Assembly: GCF_043641665.1 (NCBI RefSeq)
Contig: NC_092181.1
Span: forward strand, 3,229,421-3,293,420
From: Enoplosus armatus
Lineage: Eukaryota > Chordata > Actinopteri > Centrarchiformes > Enoplosidae
Length of the DNA: 64,000 nucleotides
Reading direction: 5' to 3'
This document shows positions 48,401-60,066 of this stretch, in pieces. The number at the start of each line of letters is the position of its first letter. Positions within the stretch are counted from its first letter, which is position 1. A program made the translations under genes and the position numbers. The notes under the pieces were generated by a model. It searched no databases. It saw nothing but the letters and a program-made list of their open reading frames with translations, and was not told the origin of the DNA.

Positions 48401-50918
48401 TGATACCGTCCTCATTGTCCCCCCAAATGTCCACTGATGAGAAGAGCAGTGCTGCCAGAACAGCAAAGCAGCAGAGAAGGGCAAAGATGGCAATGCACTT
48501 CTGCTGGGTCTGGAAGACGAGTTAGACACACACACATTAATTAAGTCCGACTTCATTCATTAATGTGTTTTTGTGAAGGATGCAGCACTGTAGAACTCAA
48601 CTCTTCTCCTGTTGTTAAACAGCAGGTTAACAACTTGCAGTGAAGACATTGGCAGTTTTGGGAGGTGAACAAAAGGGTCATTAACAGCCCTAAAATGCTA
48701 ATGTCCTCAGTCAATATCATTGATTAGAGCAATGCTCAACACAACAACAACTTATTTTGACAGTAGAAACCCTTGATTGGACAACCAGGCTGCAGAACTC
48801 TGGAGCAACAACCCCCCAGCTTCACAAATCTCACTTTATGCCTCAGAGCAGAGGACAAGTGAAGTGGAACACTCTCCAGCTGAAGGCAAATTGATACACA
48901 CTGAAGCCCAACTATAAGGAATATTGGAAAGCAATGCTTTATGCTTTTCTGTATACTGTCTGCTTTGTTATTCAAGCGAATCCCAGCTGAAAGGGATTTT
49001 ATGACCTCTGTGTCAGGATGGATATGCCCAATGTCGCATTTATGACAAGCAATATTAAAGGCAATATTAGTGTGCATGCATGTGTGCGCAGTATGTGGTA
49101 TATACTGGTTGTAATAAGGGTGGAGTGACAGTCAGTGTGTGGTCAGTGGTTATGAAGCAGCAGCCTTATTGCTCTGATCCAGCCTGAGGAGTCTTGATTT
49201 TCACTGTTTTGAAAGTGCAGTTAGGCACTTCTGTTTTGCTTACGACTACAGATTTTCACCACCTCATTCCCTGCCCTGTTTGGCTTTGTCGGTTTTGTGA
49301 GCCGTCATCACATCTCATTACATATTCTCTTTTGTTGCGTTCGATCAATCGCATGAATTGTAACCCGCTGATTAGTTCGGTAGTGTAAGCAGGAGCTTTT
49401 CTCAGAAAGACAACTTTTAGAAAATTTGACTACGAAACAAAAGAAAAACACAATTCAGCACCAAGTCATAGAGAAGATGGGGGTTGGAGGATGTTTGTCA
49501 ACCTCATCTCCCACTCTTCTCTACACTGTCTGTCTGGGGCAATGAGGCTGAAAGACTGGTGCCACTCGGATGCACCTTACACCCCTCGGCTGTCCACTGA
49601 GACCCCTGAGCTCTTCATCACATTTAGCAGAGTCGAGGACCATGCTTGACTTGTGGACGTGTACGTGGCTGCTAGGAAATAAAGCCTCATGATACAGGAC
49701 AAGACTGACAGAGTGAGACAGGTCAGTTGGCTTACAGCTACTGATGCAGTAAGATACAATATTTCCTTCACTTCAAAAACACACTGGACACACAACGGGT
49801 CAAAATAACATTACATAGTAAGCACAAAGTTTAGAGATGACACAATTAATTATTCAATTATTTGATTGAAAGAAAGTCAATAGGCAAAAAAAAAAAATAA
49901 TAATAAATTGTCATTTATCAAGCAAAAATGCTCAACATTTGCTGGTTCTAGCTTCTCAAATGTGGGGATTTTCTTCTTTTCTTTGTTTTATATCATGGTA
50001 AATTGAATATCTTTGGGTTTTGTAATGTTGGACAAATGTTTGGTCCAAACAAGCAAGTTGCAGAAATACACTTGATCTGTGAGAAACCTTTTTCACTATT
50101 TTCTGAATTTTTATAGACTACATCATCAATTGAAAATTAATTGACAGCAATTTTGACAATCAATAGAATGGTCCAAGTCGTTTATCAAGCAAAATGCCAA
50201 ATATTAGCTGCATCCCAAATGTGTGGATTTTCTTCTTTTCTCAATTTCATATCATTGTCATATGTTTGGGTTTTGTAATGTTGTTTGGACTAAACAAGGA
50301 ATTTAAAGAGGTCCCCTTGGGCTCTGGGAAATTGTGGCAGACAATTTTCTGATTAAACAATTACTCAATTATTCGAATAAATAATTGATCATGAAATAAT
50401 TGATCATTAAATATTTAATCGCAGACCTAACTGCGTTTATTATACAAATCTGTGTTTCCACTGGGTAATTGAAGAACACATGGACTGAGTTTAAGGCTTC
50501 ATCCAAATAAATCCATGAATGAATAATGGAATGGAAGCCAGGAAGAAAAGCCTAAAGCAAGTATGCACTAGAATCCAGCCAACAGACAAAATGAGAATAA
50601 TATCCGATATTAAAGAGATGCAGAGCGAAGCGAATGTAGTCGAGGGCTGTAAACGTCACCTTCAAGGGCTCCTGTGTGGTCGGTCCCGCCATGAGAGCAG
50701 CACTCCTTCAAACTTCTCTGACAGGTGGGAAACAGCAGCTCAGTCACACATCTGTGTCTGTCTGTCTCTCTGCCTCTATCAGCCCCTCAGACCGTCTCAC
50801 TCTGGTGTCTTCACTCTTTGTCGCTGTCTTCATCCTGCTGGCTCCTCACTGTCCTGGAAGGCGTGTGTGTGCACCTCAGCTCCTGGTCCTGACATGGTTC
50901 CTCCAGCCTCTGGCTGCA

Positions 50919-50968
<50 letters not shown>

Positions 50969-53794
50969 CTGTATGTGTGCTGCTCACTCTCTGCTTCTCA
51001 GTGGAGGTGGTGAGAGAGATGGAGAAAGACCAGCCCCTCTCATTCAAACGACCAATACAGAGCTGTAGCTCTGAGCCCCAGCAACCCCCCTCCTCCTCCT
51101 ACTCGATTCCTCTCTCCTCTTCCTCTTCTCTCTTTATCTTCCTCTTTTATCTGCCATGTGAACAAACCTCATCTGGCAGAAAGCAGTTGGGCTTGGCTTA
51201 GAAGGGGAGGGATGCTGAAACATGCCACTGGTGATCCACTGCGTTTGACAGCTGCTGCAAAACTACCACATTGTTCTGAATTCATTAAGTGGGACATGTA
51301 CACACACTCAAACACACATACATAAGCACTCAGAGAAGACAAAAGAATGTAAAACAGCCCTATAGCTCACATTAATAACTTCAACTGACGACATAACTGT
51401 CAGTCAGCAGTATTGTCTGCTTTAATCCCCACTATGTTTAAATCATTGTAATAAATGTGCTTTTCGGTAATGCACCAGATTCCACAGCACTCATTCATGT
51501 TTCACTTCCACCTTATAAAGCTTCAGATCTAAAGTTCTGCACAGGAGTACAATGAATGGCCTTGGTGGGGAAAAATGAAATATTCAAATACTATCTTCCA
51601 CCCCTTTATTCGCCCCCAGCCCTTTTCTCACAGATGAATATAGCCTTGCCTATAAGCAGAAAACGACATATGCTGCTGACTGCAGGCAAGCTGCTGCTGT
51701 GTTTATGAGTTCATCACTGTATGGGGAGTAAAGGAAGGACCTGATGGGGGGCGAGAGATAAATGAGAGAAGGATAAGGAGAAGGAAGGAGAAGGAGAAGG
51801 AAGAGTTGTAACTTCTGACATAGTTATAGTCGTGCTCAATAGATTGAACTTACACAAGGGGCAGCAGACTGTTACATAGTATTAAAACAAGTTTCAAGAT
51901 GTTTTTTTAGCCACACTAGCGACATTGACATTTGCGGTTTTGAGTGAAATGTTACTGGATAGATTGCTATGAAATTTGGTACACACATTCATGTTTCTGT
52001 CAGGATGAATTGTAATAACTTTGGTGATCCACTGAATTTCCATCTGGCGCCATCATCAGGTCAAATTTTTAATTAATCCAAATCTTTGGCTTATGACAAA
52101 ATACCTGCAAAACTAATGGCAGTCTCATCAGCCTCAGCTGTACTTTGTGTTTAGGGCTAATTAGCAAATGTTAGCATGCTAACATGCTAAGCTAAGACGG
52201 TGAACATGGCAAACAGTCGAAGTGAAACTGGACCTTTCGGTTATCTTCCAGACGTAAGAAAATCCCATTGACATTTGTAACTACACTAATAATTAAAATG
52301 TAAAAATACAGCCTTTGAACAGAGCCTTGCTCAACATGTCGTGTTGCTTCATATATTTAGATAAGGATGGTAGACTTTTTGAAAAACTATAGTATGTAAT
52401 ACTGTTGTTTATTCAACATTTATGTTTTTTAGAGGCCTTTAATAAACACCATTTCCCATAAGCCCTTGATGTTCACTAAACATCGTGGTTTGACAGAAGA
52501 TTAGCTCAGACATGTCCGTAACAGCAGGACAGAGAGGACCAAACACTGTAGAAGTTTTAGACAGCAGCGATTACAACTAGAAAGTTCAAGAAATTACTTA
52601 AGAGTTTTATGGATATGGACGAAACCAAGTTACAATGACGTAAGTACCTGCGATGCCACGCCTGTAGTTTTTAGTTATTTTTTGATGGGAGCTGTAGTTT
52701 TTTCTCACAAAAGTAATTGTTGTTTAACTTTGTTAAAATCGCAAAAGTTTCCAAAACATATAGTAACTGGTGTAGTTCATCATCAGTATTATAGACTATC
52801 ATAGATACAGTCTATTATCAGCATGTTAGCATTATCACTGTGAGCTTGTTGCCATGATAGCATTAGCATTTAGCTTAAAGCACCACTGTTCCTCGTACCC
52901 TGAAGAGCCGAAGGATATTAAATTATACAATAATTACACTGTAAAAAGATCCCACCCTGAGGTATTTTGATTTATCTCCCACTCCTTTAGGCAACATAGC
53001 AATGAACAAACTAAGACTTTTTATCAATGAAAAAACTGATGATTTGTCGGTGTAATTCCCACAGAGCTTGTAGCGTAAGGGTGATTTTTAATTATAAAGA
53101 CTTGTGGAGCGCTGCGTGAGATGCCAGAGAGAGAGAGAGGAAGCAGAGGAACAAAGTCATAGCAGTGAAACCTGCTGTGTCCGTCTGGGGCTGGTGCCCT
53201 CTGCACGTCACCCTGTCTGTGAGCGAAAAGAGAGAGAGAGAGAGACAGAGGGGACAGAAATGTTTGGAGCACTTCCCAGGAGAGGTGAATGTTCCTAAAG
53301 CTGCACACATGGGGGATCAAACAAACACACTTTCAAACAGTGGAAGTCAAACAGAAGATGGGTTTTTCACCGTTTCCCTGACCGTCATAAGCACAGACCA
53401 TCAGCTGACACAGTTAACAACATGAACGAGATCCCCAGCTAACGGTCAGTAGCGGTCGCGCCTGGAAACTGTTGACATAAACAATTCACCAACAGCACAG
53501 TCACCCCCATGATGCAACATTGAATACTAATGTATGAAGTGCCTACCAGTGCAGTTTTTTTCTTACAGCTGTGAGAGCTCCTTTTGATCTGTACACTTTT
53601 CAAGCGACGCAGTTTGCAGGAGAGCAGTTCAGAGGTCACAGCAACCTTTACAGTTCGTTCCTCTCTCTCTGTACGGGACGTCATTATCTGATGATGATTC
53701 TTCAACACAAGGGACCAATTATAAATAGTCATCATCTTTAAGAGCCACACAGCAAGGCACATCCAGACTACACCGGTAAAGGCTTTTATGCACA

Positions 53795-53835
<41 letters not shown>

Positions 53836-56005
53836 ACAAAAATATGGTGGTGAAAGTCCATATTTTTTCAACTAGTTTTGGCCTCTTGTTACTTTTTTAC
53901 TGCAAGAAACGGGAAGACTCCACTTGACTCCATCAAGTCTTTGCCCTTTTAGTAAGGTTTGATTAAGTTGTTTCAACAGCATGTCAAAGGCAATATCTCA
54001 GTGTGTAGTTGAGTCCTACCTCAAGCTGAAATATAGTCATTGAAATGCATGAAAACAATTGTTATATGTAACCAAGACATTCACAAAACTTTCACTTTTC
54101 AACTCAGTTTAACTGGAAATACGGATGTTGATGTTGACCTGCAAATCACCTGAACTGTCCTTATAGGTGTACATTTAAAACCATTCAAAATTTTGTTGCT
54201 ATTTAGTTATGTATGAATTATTCCCCCCTCTCACCCAAACACACTCCTGTGGGTGCCAATGAAGGACGCCTCTATGTAGGTGTTTCACCTTCACACCAAA
54301 AGCTCAACAGTAGGTGTCCATGCGTGCACAGGACGTGATGTTGTTGTTTTTTTTAACATTGCCATGGCGTCATACTCAGGGTGATATGTGCTGAGTGAAG
54401 GCTGACTGGGCGCAACGCCATGAGAGACTGCCGGGCCACATGCCAAAGGGACTGTGGATGGGGTGCTGAGAGGGATCCAGCAGGGGAAAAAGTGATCCTG
54501 TTTGGTTGTTCAGAAAGCTCCATGCGAATGTCTGTCCACAGCGGAGTACTGGAACTACAAGTTCAGCCTCTACAACAGGCCACATGGTTAAAAGAGAGAG
54601 GAGGAATGGCTAAGCACTTGCTGGATGGAAAAGAAATACTAGAAAACACAAATTATTGACAATCTGCCCCCTTTTCATTCCTTCTTTTAATTTAATTGTT
54701 TATGTAACAGGAAACAAAAGTAGGGATAAAATGTATAATAAAAAGATTATTTAAAAAACAACGAAAGAACCCTTTCTTTCACTCTGGGGTTTGTACAAGG
54801 ACGAATTGTGCATCATTTCAATTCATCACAACCTTTTGGTAAAATCTAACTGCTGAAGAAATGTTGAGCTCTAAATGTAATGAAGAAAAATATTTTCAAA
54901 AGGGAGCATGTCAAACAGAAAGAATTTCTTTGGGACTCAGCACCTGGACATGAAGCTGTGCGTGTGTTCACTGACCTTTAGGTAAAATGCCGTCAAATCG
55001 TGCAGGATTTGATATCTGCATGATATGTCATCTCATTTTTTATTGGAAATGCCTTGTACATTTAGGAGTCAAACTTTTCAACTATGAAAACTGTAAGGCA
55101 ATGCAGACCGGGATCACAGACCGTAGACAGGCTGTAAACATGCTGTAAATAAATCTCTGCTTTAGGGGTGTCAGAAAACCACCAGAGCCCATGGTGACAT
55201 ATTCATTCACCATGGGCTCTGTTTATTTTGTCTGAGCAATGGTCCAAATCCCAAAGATATCAAGTTTACTCTCATTCAACACAAAGGAAAGCAGCATTTT
55301 TTTGCTAGAAAAAGGATTAATCGATTATCAAAATTGTTGCCAATTTAATTTCTGTTGATCGACTAATTGATTAAAGGGCCAATGGCCTTTTTTTGTGTGC
55401 ATCTGCACTGGGTGTGTGGCAGCAGAAAAGAAAGTGGTAATCAATTCTCATTGGAGGCAACAGCTCAATTGCACACTTCTCCAGCAGCAATTCTCCTGTG
55501 CTGAGACTGATGCACCACAAGCATGCAGAATGAATGGGTTTCTTTCCAGTGGATGAAACCAATGCCTCTCCTGGGCTCACGGGATACCAGATTGCATATT
55601 GAACAACATGGCTGGTGAATAAATTCCTCTGAATATACTTTAACACACTTTAGATACTCCTGGATATGCTTTCAGATACTTAAAATGTTTAATTTGACAT
55701 AAGTCAAGCTAGTGGCAGACTTTATTCAATCAACACCCCTCTTCAATTTCCGAGTTTTAACTTCACCTCTTCAGCTTCCAAAAGGCAGATGTACAGTTCA
55801 ATAAATCACGGCATGATGTTTGAGAGGTACCTGACAGTTATCTCACCTGTTGCTGCTTGTTTTTGCGTCGGGGAAAGATGGATGCGGAGTAGCCCTGCTG
55901 TTGGACAGCACTGAAGCTGCTGCTTTTCATTTGAGACATGCAGGACAGGGGGGCCGGAGGAGCTGCCTCTTGTCCCCTCGACCTTGGATCATCTGACAGT
56001 TTCAT
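42490..56005 (-). CDS. pld5: Phospholipase D family protein, PLD5-like (PLD3/4/5 group)
   Basis: This is a type II membrane protein with a luminal phospholipase-D fold. PLD3/4 are endolysosomal 5' exonucleases; mammalian PLD5 is regarded as inactive. Ten exons close in phase from an ATG at 56005: 55847-56005, 48373-48509, 47518-47701, 47174-47282, 46570-46697, 45012-45209, 44158-44309, 43820-43985, 43638-43728 and 42490-42749, giving 527 residues. The first exon may extend to an acceptor at 56040. QQQGYSASIFPRRK, then QQKCIAIFALLCCFAVLAAL, a membrane anchor near residues 57-75, are PLD5-like. RIELVENIP opens the luminal part. HKD motif 1 is degenerate (HSSFWIVD, Lys replaced by Ser) while motif 2 is complete (HNKYMVTD). 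PLD5 rather than PLD4 is supported by the N terminus, SFWKKTHPLTFNF and the adjacent cep170 gene. Confidence 0.88.
43020..43150. repeat. Dispersed repeat in a pld5-like intron
   Basis: Inverted and repeated TACTACATACT/AGTATGTAGT words and a GGGGGTTCCGAATAC end suggest a small dispersed element inside the last intron of the gene. The match is by eye only. Confidence 0.3.
45425..45840 (+). repeat. Dispersed repeat family, copy 1
   Basis: It begins GCTCTGTGAGGC and contains GAGCTAAATGCTAACA, runs of GCTAGCATGCT and AAGGGATCACCAAAGT. It shares these landmarks in the same order with the copy at 61430-61870. It lies in a pld5-like intron. Confidence 0.6.
49880..50430 (+). repeat. Tandemly duplicated AT-rich segment
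   Basis: Two diverged copies about 280 bases apart share TTTATCAAGCAAAA, then GATTTTCTTCTTTTCT, then TTTGGGTTTTGTAATGTTG in the same order. A related ATCGATTATCAAAATTG/CGACTAATTGATTA fragment occurs near 55320-55375. This appears to be a dispersed fish repeat. Confidence 0.6.
50923..50966. repeat. (TG)n microsatellite
   Basis: About 22 TG units in the long pld5-like intron. Confidence 0.95.
51940..52890 (-). repeat. Dispersed repeat family, copy 2 (inverted and apparently interrupted)
   Basis: Read on the minus strand, 52250 to 51940 matches the middle and end of the family (ACAAAGTACAGCTGAGGCTGATG; GGATCACCAAAGT), while 52800-52890 matches its beginning (GTGCTTTAAGCTAAATGCTAA). Unrelated sequence of about 550 bases separates the two parts. 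Confidence 0.5.
53795..53832. repeat. (GT)n microsatellite
   Basis: GT tract with one GTTT interruption in the long pld5-like intron. Confidence 0.9.
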
Positions 56006-56449
56006 TGATGACCTGTGAGCTGCTGCACACACTGTCTGATCTAAACACACACACACACACACTCACAGCCGAGCACACATAGAAATGCTATCACTCCCGT
56101 CTTCTCTCTTTTCTTTTCTATCTATCATTCAGTAGCTGAATCAGCCACTATTGGTCTCTGTGCCGTCTGAGTATGCACTCTGCCTGTTTGTGGCCAGAGT
56201 ACCTATGCCTCCTCACACTCGCACACACTTGTTGGGGAGGGTGTGTGTGTGTGTGTGGGTGTGTGGGTGTGTGTACAGTCTCCCATGCGATATGGGAGGG
56301 GCAGGCATTGGGCTTCTGTTGGCTTCTGGGCAGGGCGGAGGTGCAACAGGAGCTGCTGCACTGGGCAAGACAGAGAGCAGCAGACAGAGAAGGAGAGTAA
56401 TCTGATTGAGAAAAGTGTGAGGAGACTATCAGACATGAAGACACATGCA

Positions 56450-56461
<12 letters not shown>

Positions 56462-56485
<24 letters not shown>

Positions 56486-56499
56486 TACACACACACACA
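56462..56499. repeat. (CA)n microsatellite cluster
   Basis: CA tract with CATA interruptions, accompanied by further CA/GT runs at 56046-56062, 56241-56275 and 56660-56692. They lie upstream of the first recognised pld5-like exon. Confidence 0.9.
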
Positions 56500-56596
56500 T
56501 ACCGTGTGTATGAAATCTAATTTCTCCCATTTGCACCTCACATACAGAATACTGATACTGGCAGAGACAGAACGTCCTGAAGTTCTGCAGCCTCAC

Positions 56597-56641
56597 CTCA
56601 AGAAACCTTTGGCACAGGTCGAGAGACGCACCATATGCCTG
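56597..56641 (-). other. Possible upstream exon of the pld5-like gene
   Basis: A short stretch bounded by a tandem acceptor (ttacagcag) and a good donor (GAG|gtgagg) lies 0.6 kb upstream of the first recognised coding exon, which itself begins at an acceptor (56040). It may be 5' UTR or coding; phase cannot be verified. Confidence 0.22.
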
Positions 56642-56699
56642 CTGTAAAGGGGGAACACACACACACACACACACACACTCACACACACACACAAGATGA

Positions 56700-58546
56700 C
56701 TGGAGATCTTTATAGCCTGCACATTTTATGTTATGGATACAAAAAGATGCTGGTGTAAGTAAAATCGACTTTGCACTCATCACAGTTCAAAACACAAATC
56801 CCCCTGTGGCCCCTGTGTCAATACTAGCGGAGCTACTGTAAGTAGATTCATTAACTGAGTCCCTGTCATTATTTCTACATTTACACATTTTGGGAAATGT
56901 GCTTCTAAACGCGCTTTTTTCGCTTTCTTGCCGAGAGTTAACACTTAATACAACTCTCATTTCTGTTTCATGTTTGTCCAGTAAATATAAGGCTATAGCC
57001 AGCAGCCGGTTAGCTTAGCTTAGCAGAAATTGGAATTGGAAACAGCAAAAGGGGTGACGCGACACACCTGCCTGCCAATGGTGTCACACTGTTCCACTGA
57101 TCTACAGGGCGTGGTGGTGTACTGAGAAATGCAGCAAAGCATTTACTCCACAGGGCACCTTTAAGGGTTATACTTGAAAAGAGCTAGTTTGTATGACGTG
57201 TTGTCCGACCACATCAGAAATCAAATGTGCACAAAGTTGTTCTGACCATTCAACAAGCAGTTCTGATGAAGCATACTGGCAGCTTTAAATCTAAGAAAGC
57301 AAATGTGCGTATTTACCAAAATGTTGAACTATTATCTTTAAGAATATCTGATTTTTTAATTGATGTGGCTAATCTTTCAGCTTTTCAACAGCAAAGGCCA
57401 GTCATTACTTTATGGACTGTACCTACCTAACTGTGTCTGTGCACTTCTTCTGCACACTCAATTTGCTGACAAAGCATTTTATGTCTTTTCCTGTTGTTCT
57501 CCTCCCCAATGCGCACAAGCAATGATGGTCCATCAATGAGGAGGTGCAGAATATGTAAATGCCTCCAGTAATCTGCACACACATAGCGTAGCATCATACA
57601 TCTTATTCGCTCTGCGGCCGCATAGGTGCTAAATCATCAATGACAGTTCAAATTACACTGAATATATGCATAGGGCACATGCTGTGCATCACCTGGCAAA
57701 TATTTTATATTCATATTAATCTTTAAATATCCTGCATGAGCAAATAAACAAGAAGGTCCAGACTGACACGCCAGAGACAAAAAAAGCTGCAGTGATTATT
57801 TTTACATTATAAGTATTTATATTTTGTTTTCATGCAATAAATGTAAGCAGTGTGAGTGTGGCAACGAGGCCGACAGGGAATCTGAACTTAATAAGACTAA
57901 GTGGGAACAATTCAGCCAAACTGTTCCCACTTAGGTGAACACCTGCAGAAGCGCTGATGTGCACCAGCAGCCGCGGTGAACGTTGCTCGCAAGGGAGAAA
58001 AACCCTGACACAGCTTTAAGGATTAAGGAAGTAGAGCAGAATATCTGGAGACATACAATTAGTAGTGCAGTGACTCTGGCAGTGGGGGCCTCTAAAACCT
58101 AATTTGTGGTGTGTACTTGCCTCTGCAAAGAATGAGAGAGAGGCAGATGATGGCAGCCAAGAGGAGATTCTGGGTGATAAAGAGGAAGAAGTAGAAACTT
58201 AAATCAGCTTTTTAGTAGAGCTAGACGAATCAGGTTTGATCTTATATCTGATGTATAGCATTATTTTACTGTATTTGTCACCTTTTCCCTTTTTAGTATA
58301 GAATAAAATGAGACACAACAATACTGAAATACATTCTACTTATGTCTACTTATGTACCATTGTCAATACTAAAATGTGAAAAGGCTTCCAAGCAATTCAA
58401 GGAAATCCTGCATTCAAAATTCCACTGCAATAACTTATCTTTTGTCCATTTGGGGGCAGCAACAAGCTGTGAACACAACCCTGACATATTTGCAGTGTGA
58501 ACGAATGTTTAAAGAACAAACAAAATAGCTCATGATTATCATGCAT
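56700..58546. other. Intergenic region between cep170 and the pld5-like gene
   Basis: No coding exon, RNA gene or strong repeat recognised. The promoter of the pld5-like gene should lie near its right-hand side or within the CA-rich region. Confidence 0.45.
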
Positions 58547-58552
58547 TTTATT
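58547..58552 (-). terminator. Polyadenylation signal of cep170
   Basis: AATAAA on the minus strand 1.5 kb downstream of the cep170 stop codon. The non-coding interval 58560-60066 is read as a long 3' UTR, which holds no other recognised feature. Confidence 0.4.
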
Positions 58553-60066
58553 GGAAATGAGACAAACAATACACCGGTATTGCAAGGTCAACATTTAACC
58601 TAACATCATTACAAAGAAAAAAAAACTTCATACAAAACATTCAAACAAAAATTCTCCAAATGCTCAAACTGAATTAAAGACAAAATGCAATTATTAATCT
58701 TTATTAAAGTTGTTTTGGCTAAAATGTTTCAACAGTTCTGATCAGGTTACATTCATGTGTAAACATTGGTATGAGGCAAGACATTGGAAAACCTACAGTC
58801 ATTACAGTGTCCATCCTTCCATTGCATCGCTAGCTGCAGGACTTGGAGGTAGCCCCTGTCTATGCTGGTTCAAGCACAACATTTTGTTTGTGATCAGAAA
58901 ATAATTTGACAAAACCCATTCATCTACAGGCAGCTGGCTTTCACCCTGCTTTGTTTTTGGTCGAGGACATCAACATGATAAAGGAGCGTCATAGGCGCAC
59001 GTCGTGTCCTGGTCCCTCAGAGATGAATATTAACATATATTAGCTTTGTGATGTGCAAAAACACACAGGTAGCATCGCTCCTTTCCAACTGTAATGATTG
59101 TTTGATCCAGGGCACTTGTGACAAAATACATTTGGAAGAGGAAAACCTTTCTGGGAGCTACATTTGATTTTTATAATTTCTGTTAACACACATGGTCTAT
59201 CTTTGATACACTGGTTTCAAATGACATCGCCACAAGAAAAAAGGCATGGATGGGAGTTTTTCATTTAACTATAATAAACATTTACACTGTTACATACTGT
59301 ACATACCCAGTTCTTTTCCTAGCAAATAAGCAACGTGGCCTTTTCTGATGGAAAATCATTACTGAGAAAGGTTTAGGGATTGCAACTGCAACAGGCCGAC
59401 AATATATTCATTTTCATAAATAATTCTATGGCAGGATAGAAGAACACTTTTCACAAACATCTCTGCTGAATCCTTTTTTGACAGCATTGCACCTTTCTAG
59501 TTTGGGTTTCTGCATTGACCTTAAGTCAGCTGACTGACAAGCTTCTGATTCAAGCACAAAGATTTCAAGGCTTGTAATTAAATGTCAAGACTGAGTTTTA
59601 CTTTCAGTAAAAGTCAGAGTTGCTCTGATATAAAAAAAAATCGATTTGGAAAGTTTATGTTTAACATTACATCCTCTCATCTTTTACATCTGTTCTTTTT
59701 AAGGATAACGGACAATAAGAATGAGCTGCAACACAAAAACACAGATGGGTTACTGTATATTATGTCATAGCTTCTTCATAAGCCCACCAATTCATACTGT
59801 AATGTTTTCATATTGTATATCTGACACCCCAAGAGCTGCTATTTGGTAGTGTGGGACTTTTACAAAGTCCTATCACGATTCGGTTTGATTGACAGTTAGG
59901 GAAGTCAGGCTTTCCCATGGAACAGGCATCATCCTCCTCCCTCTTTCCTCCTTCATCTGAAATCAAATACTTGAAAATCTTCTGATCTCAAAGAAGCTAT
60001 CTGCTTCCAAGTGCTTCAGGATATGTCCAACATAAAGGATGCAGTCTGAAGTATGTCCTTGGTGTA

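Larger units (their letters stand above)
48510..55846. other. First long intron of the pld5-like gene
   Basis: A 7.3 kb intron with no exon I can support. It holds the inverted dispersed repeat (51940-52890), the duplicated segment at 49880-50430 and two long GT tracts. The 164-codon frame at 50519-51013 runs into the GT tract and looks spurious. Confidence 0.55.

Noticed and set aside
50519..51013. 164-codon frame in the long pld5-like intron
   Set aside because: It ends in translated GT repeat and has no recognisable domain; probably chance.
42490..56005. Assignment as pld4 (or pld3)
   Set aside because: The N-terminal cytoplasmic segment and membrane anchor match PLD5, motif 1 lacks Lys, and the neighbour is cep170 rather than cep170b.
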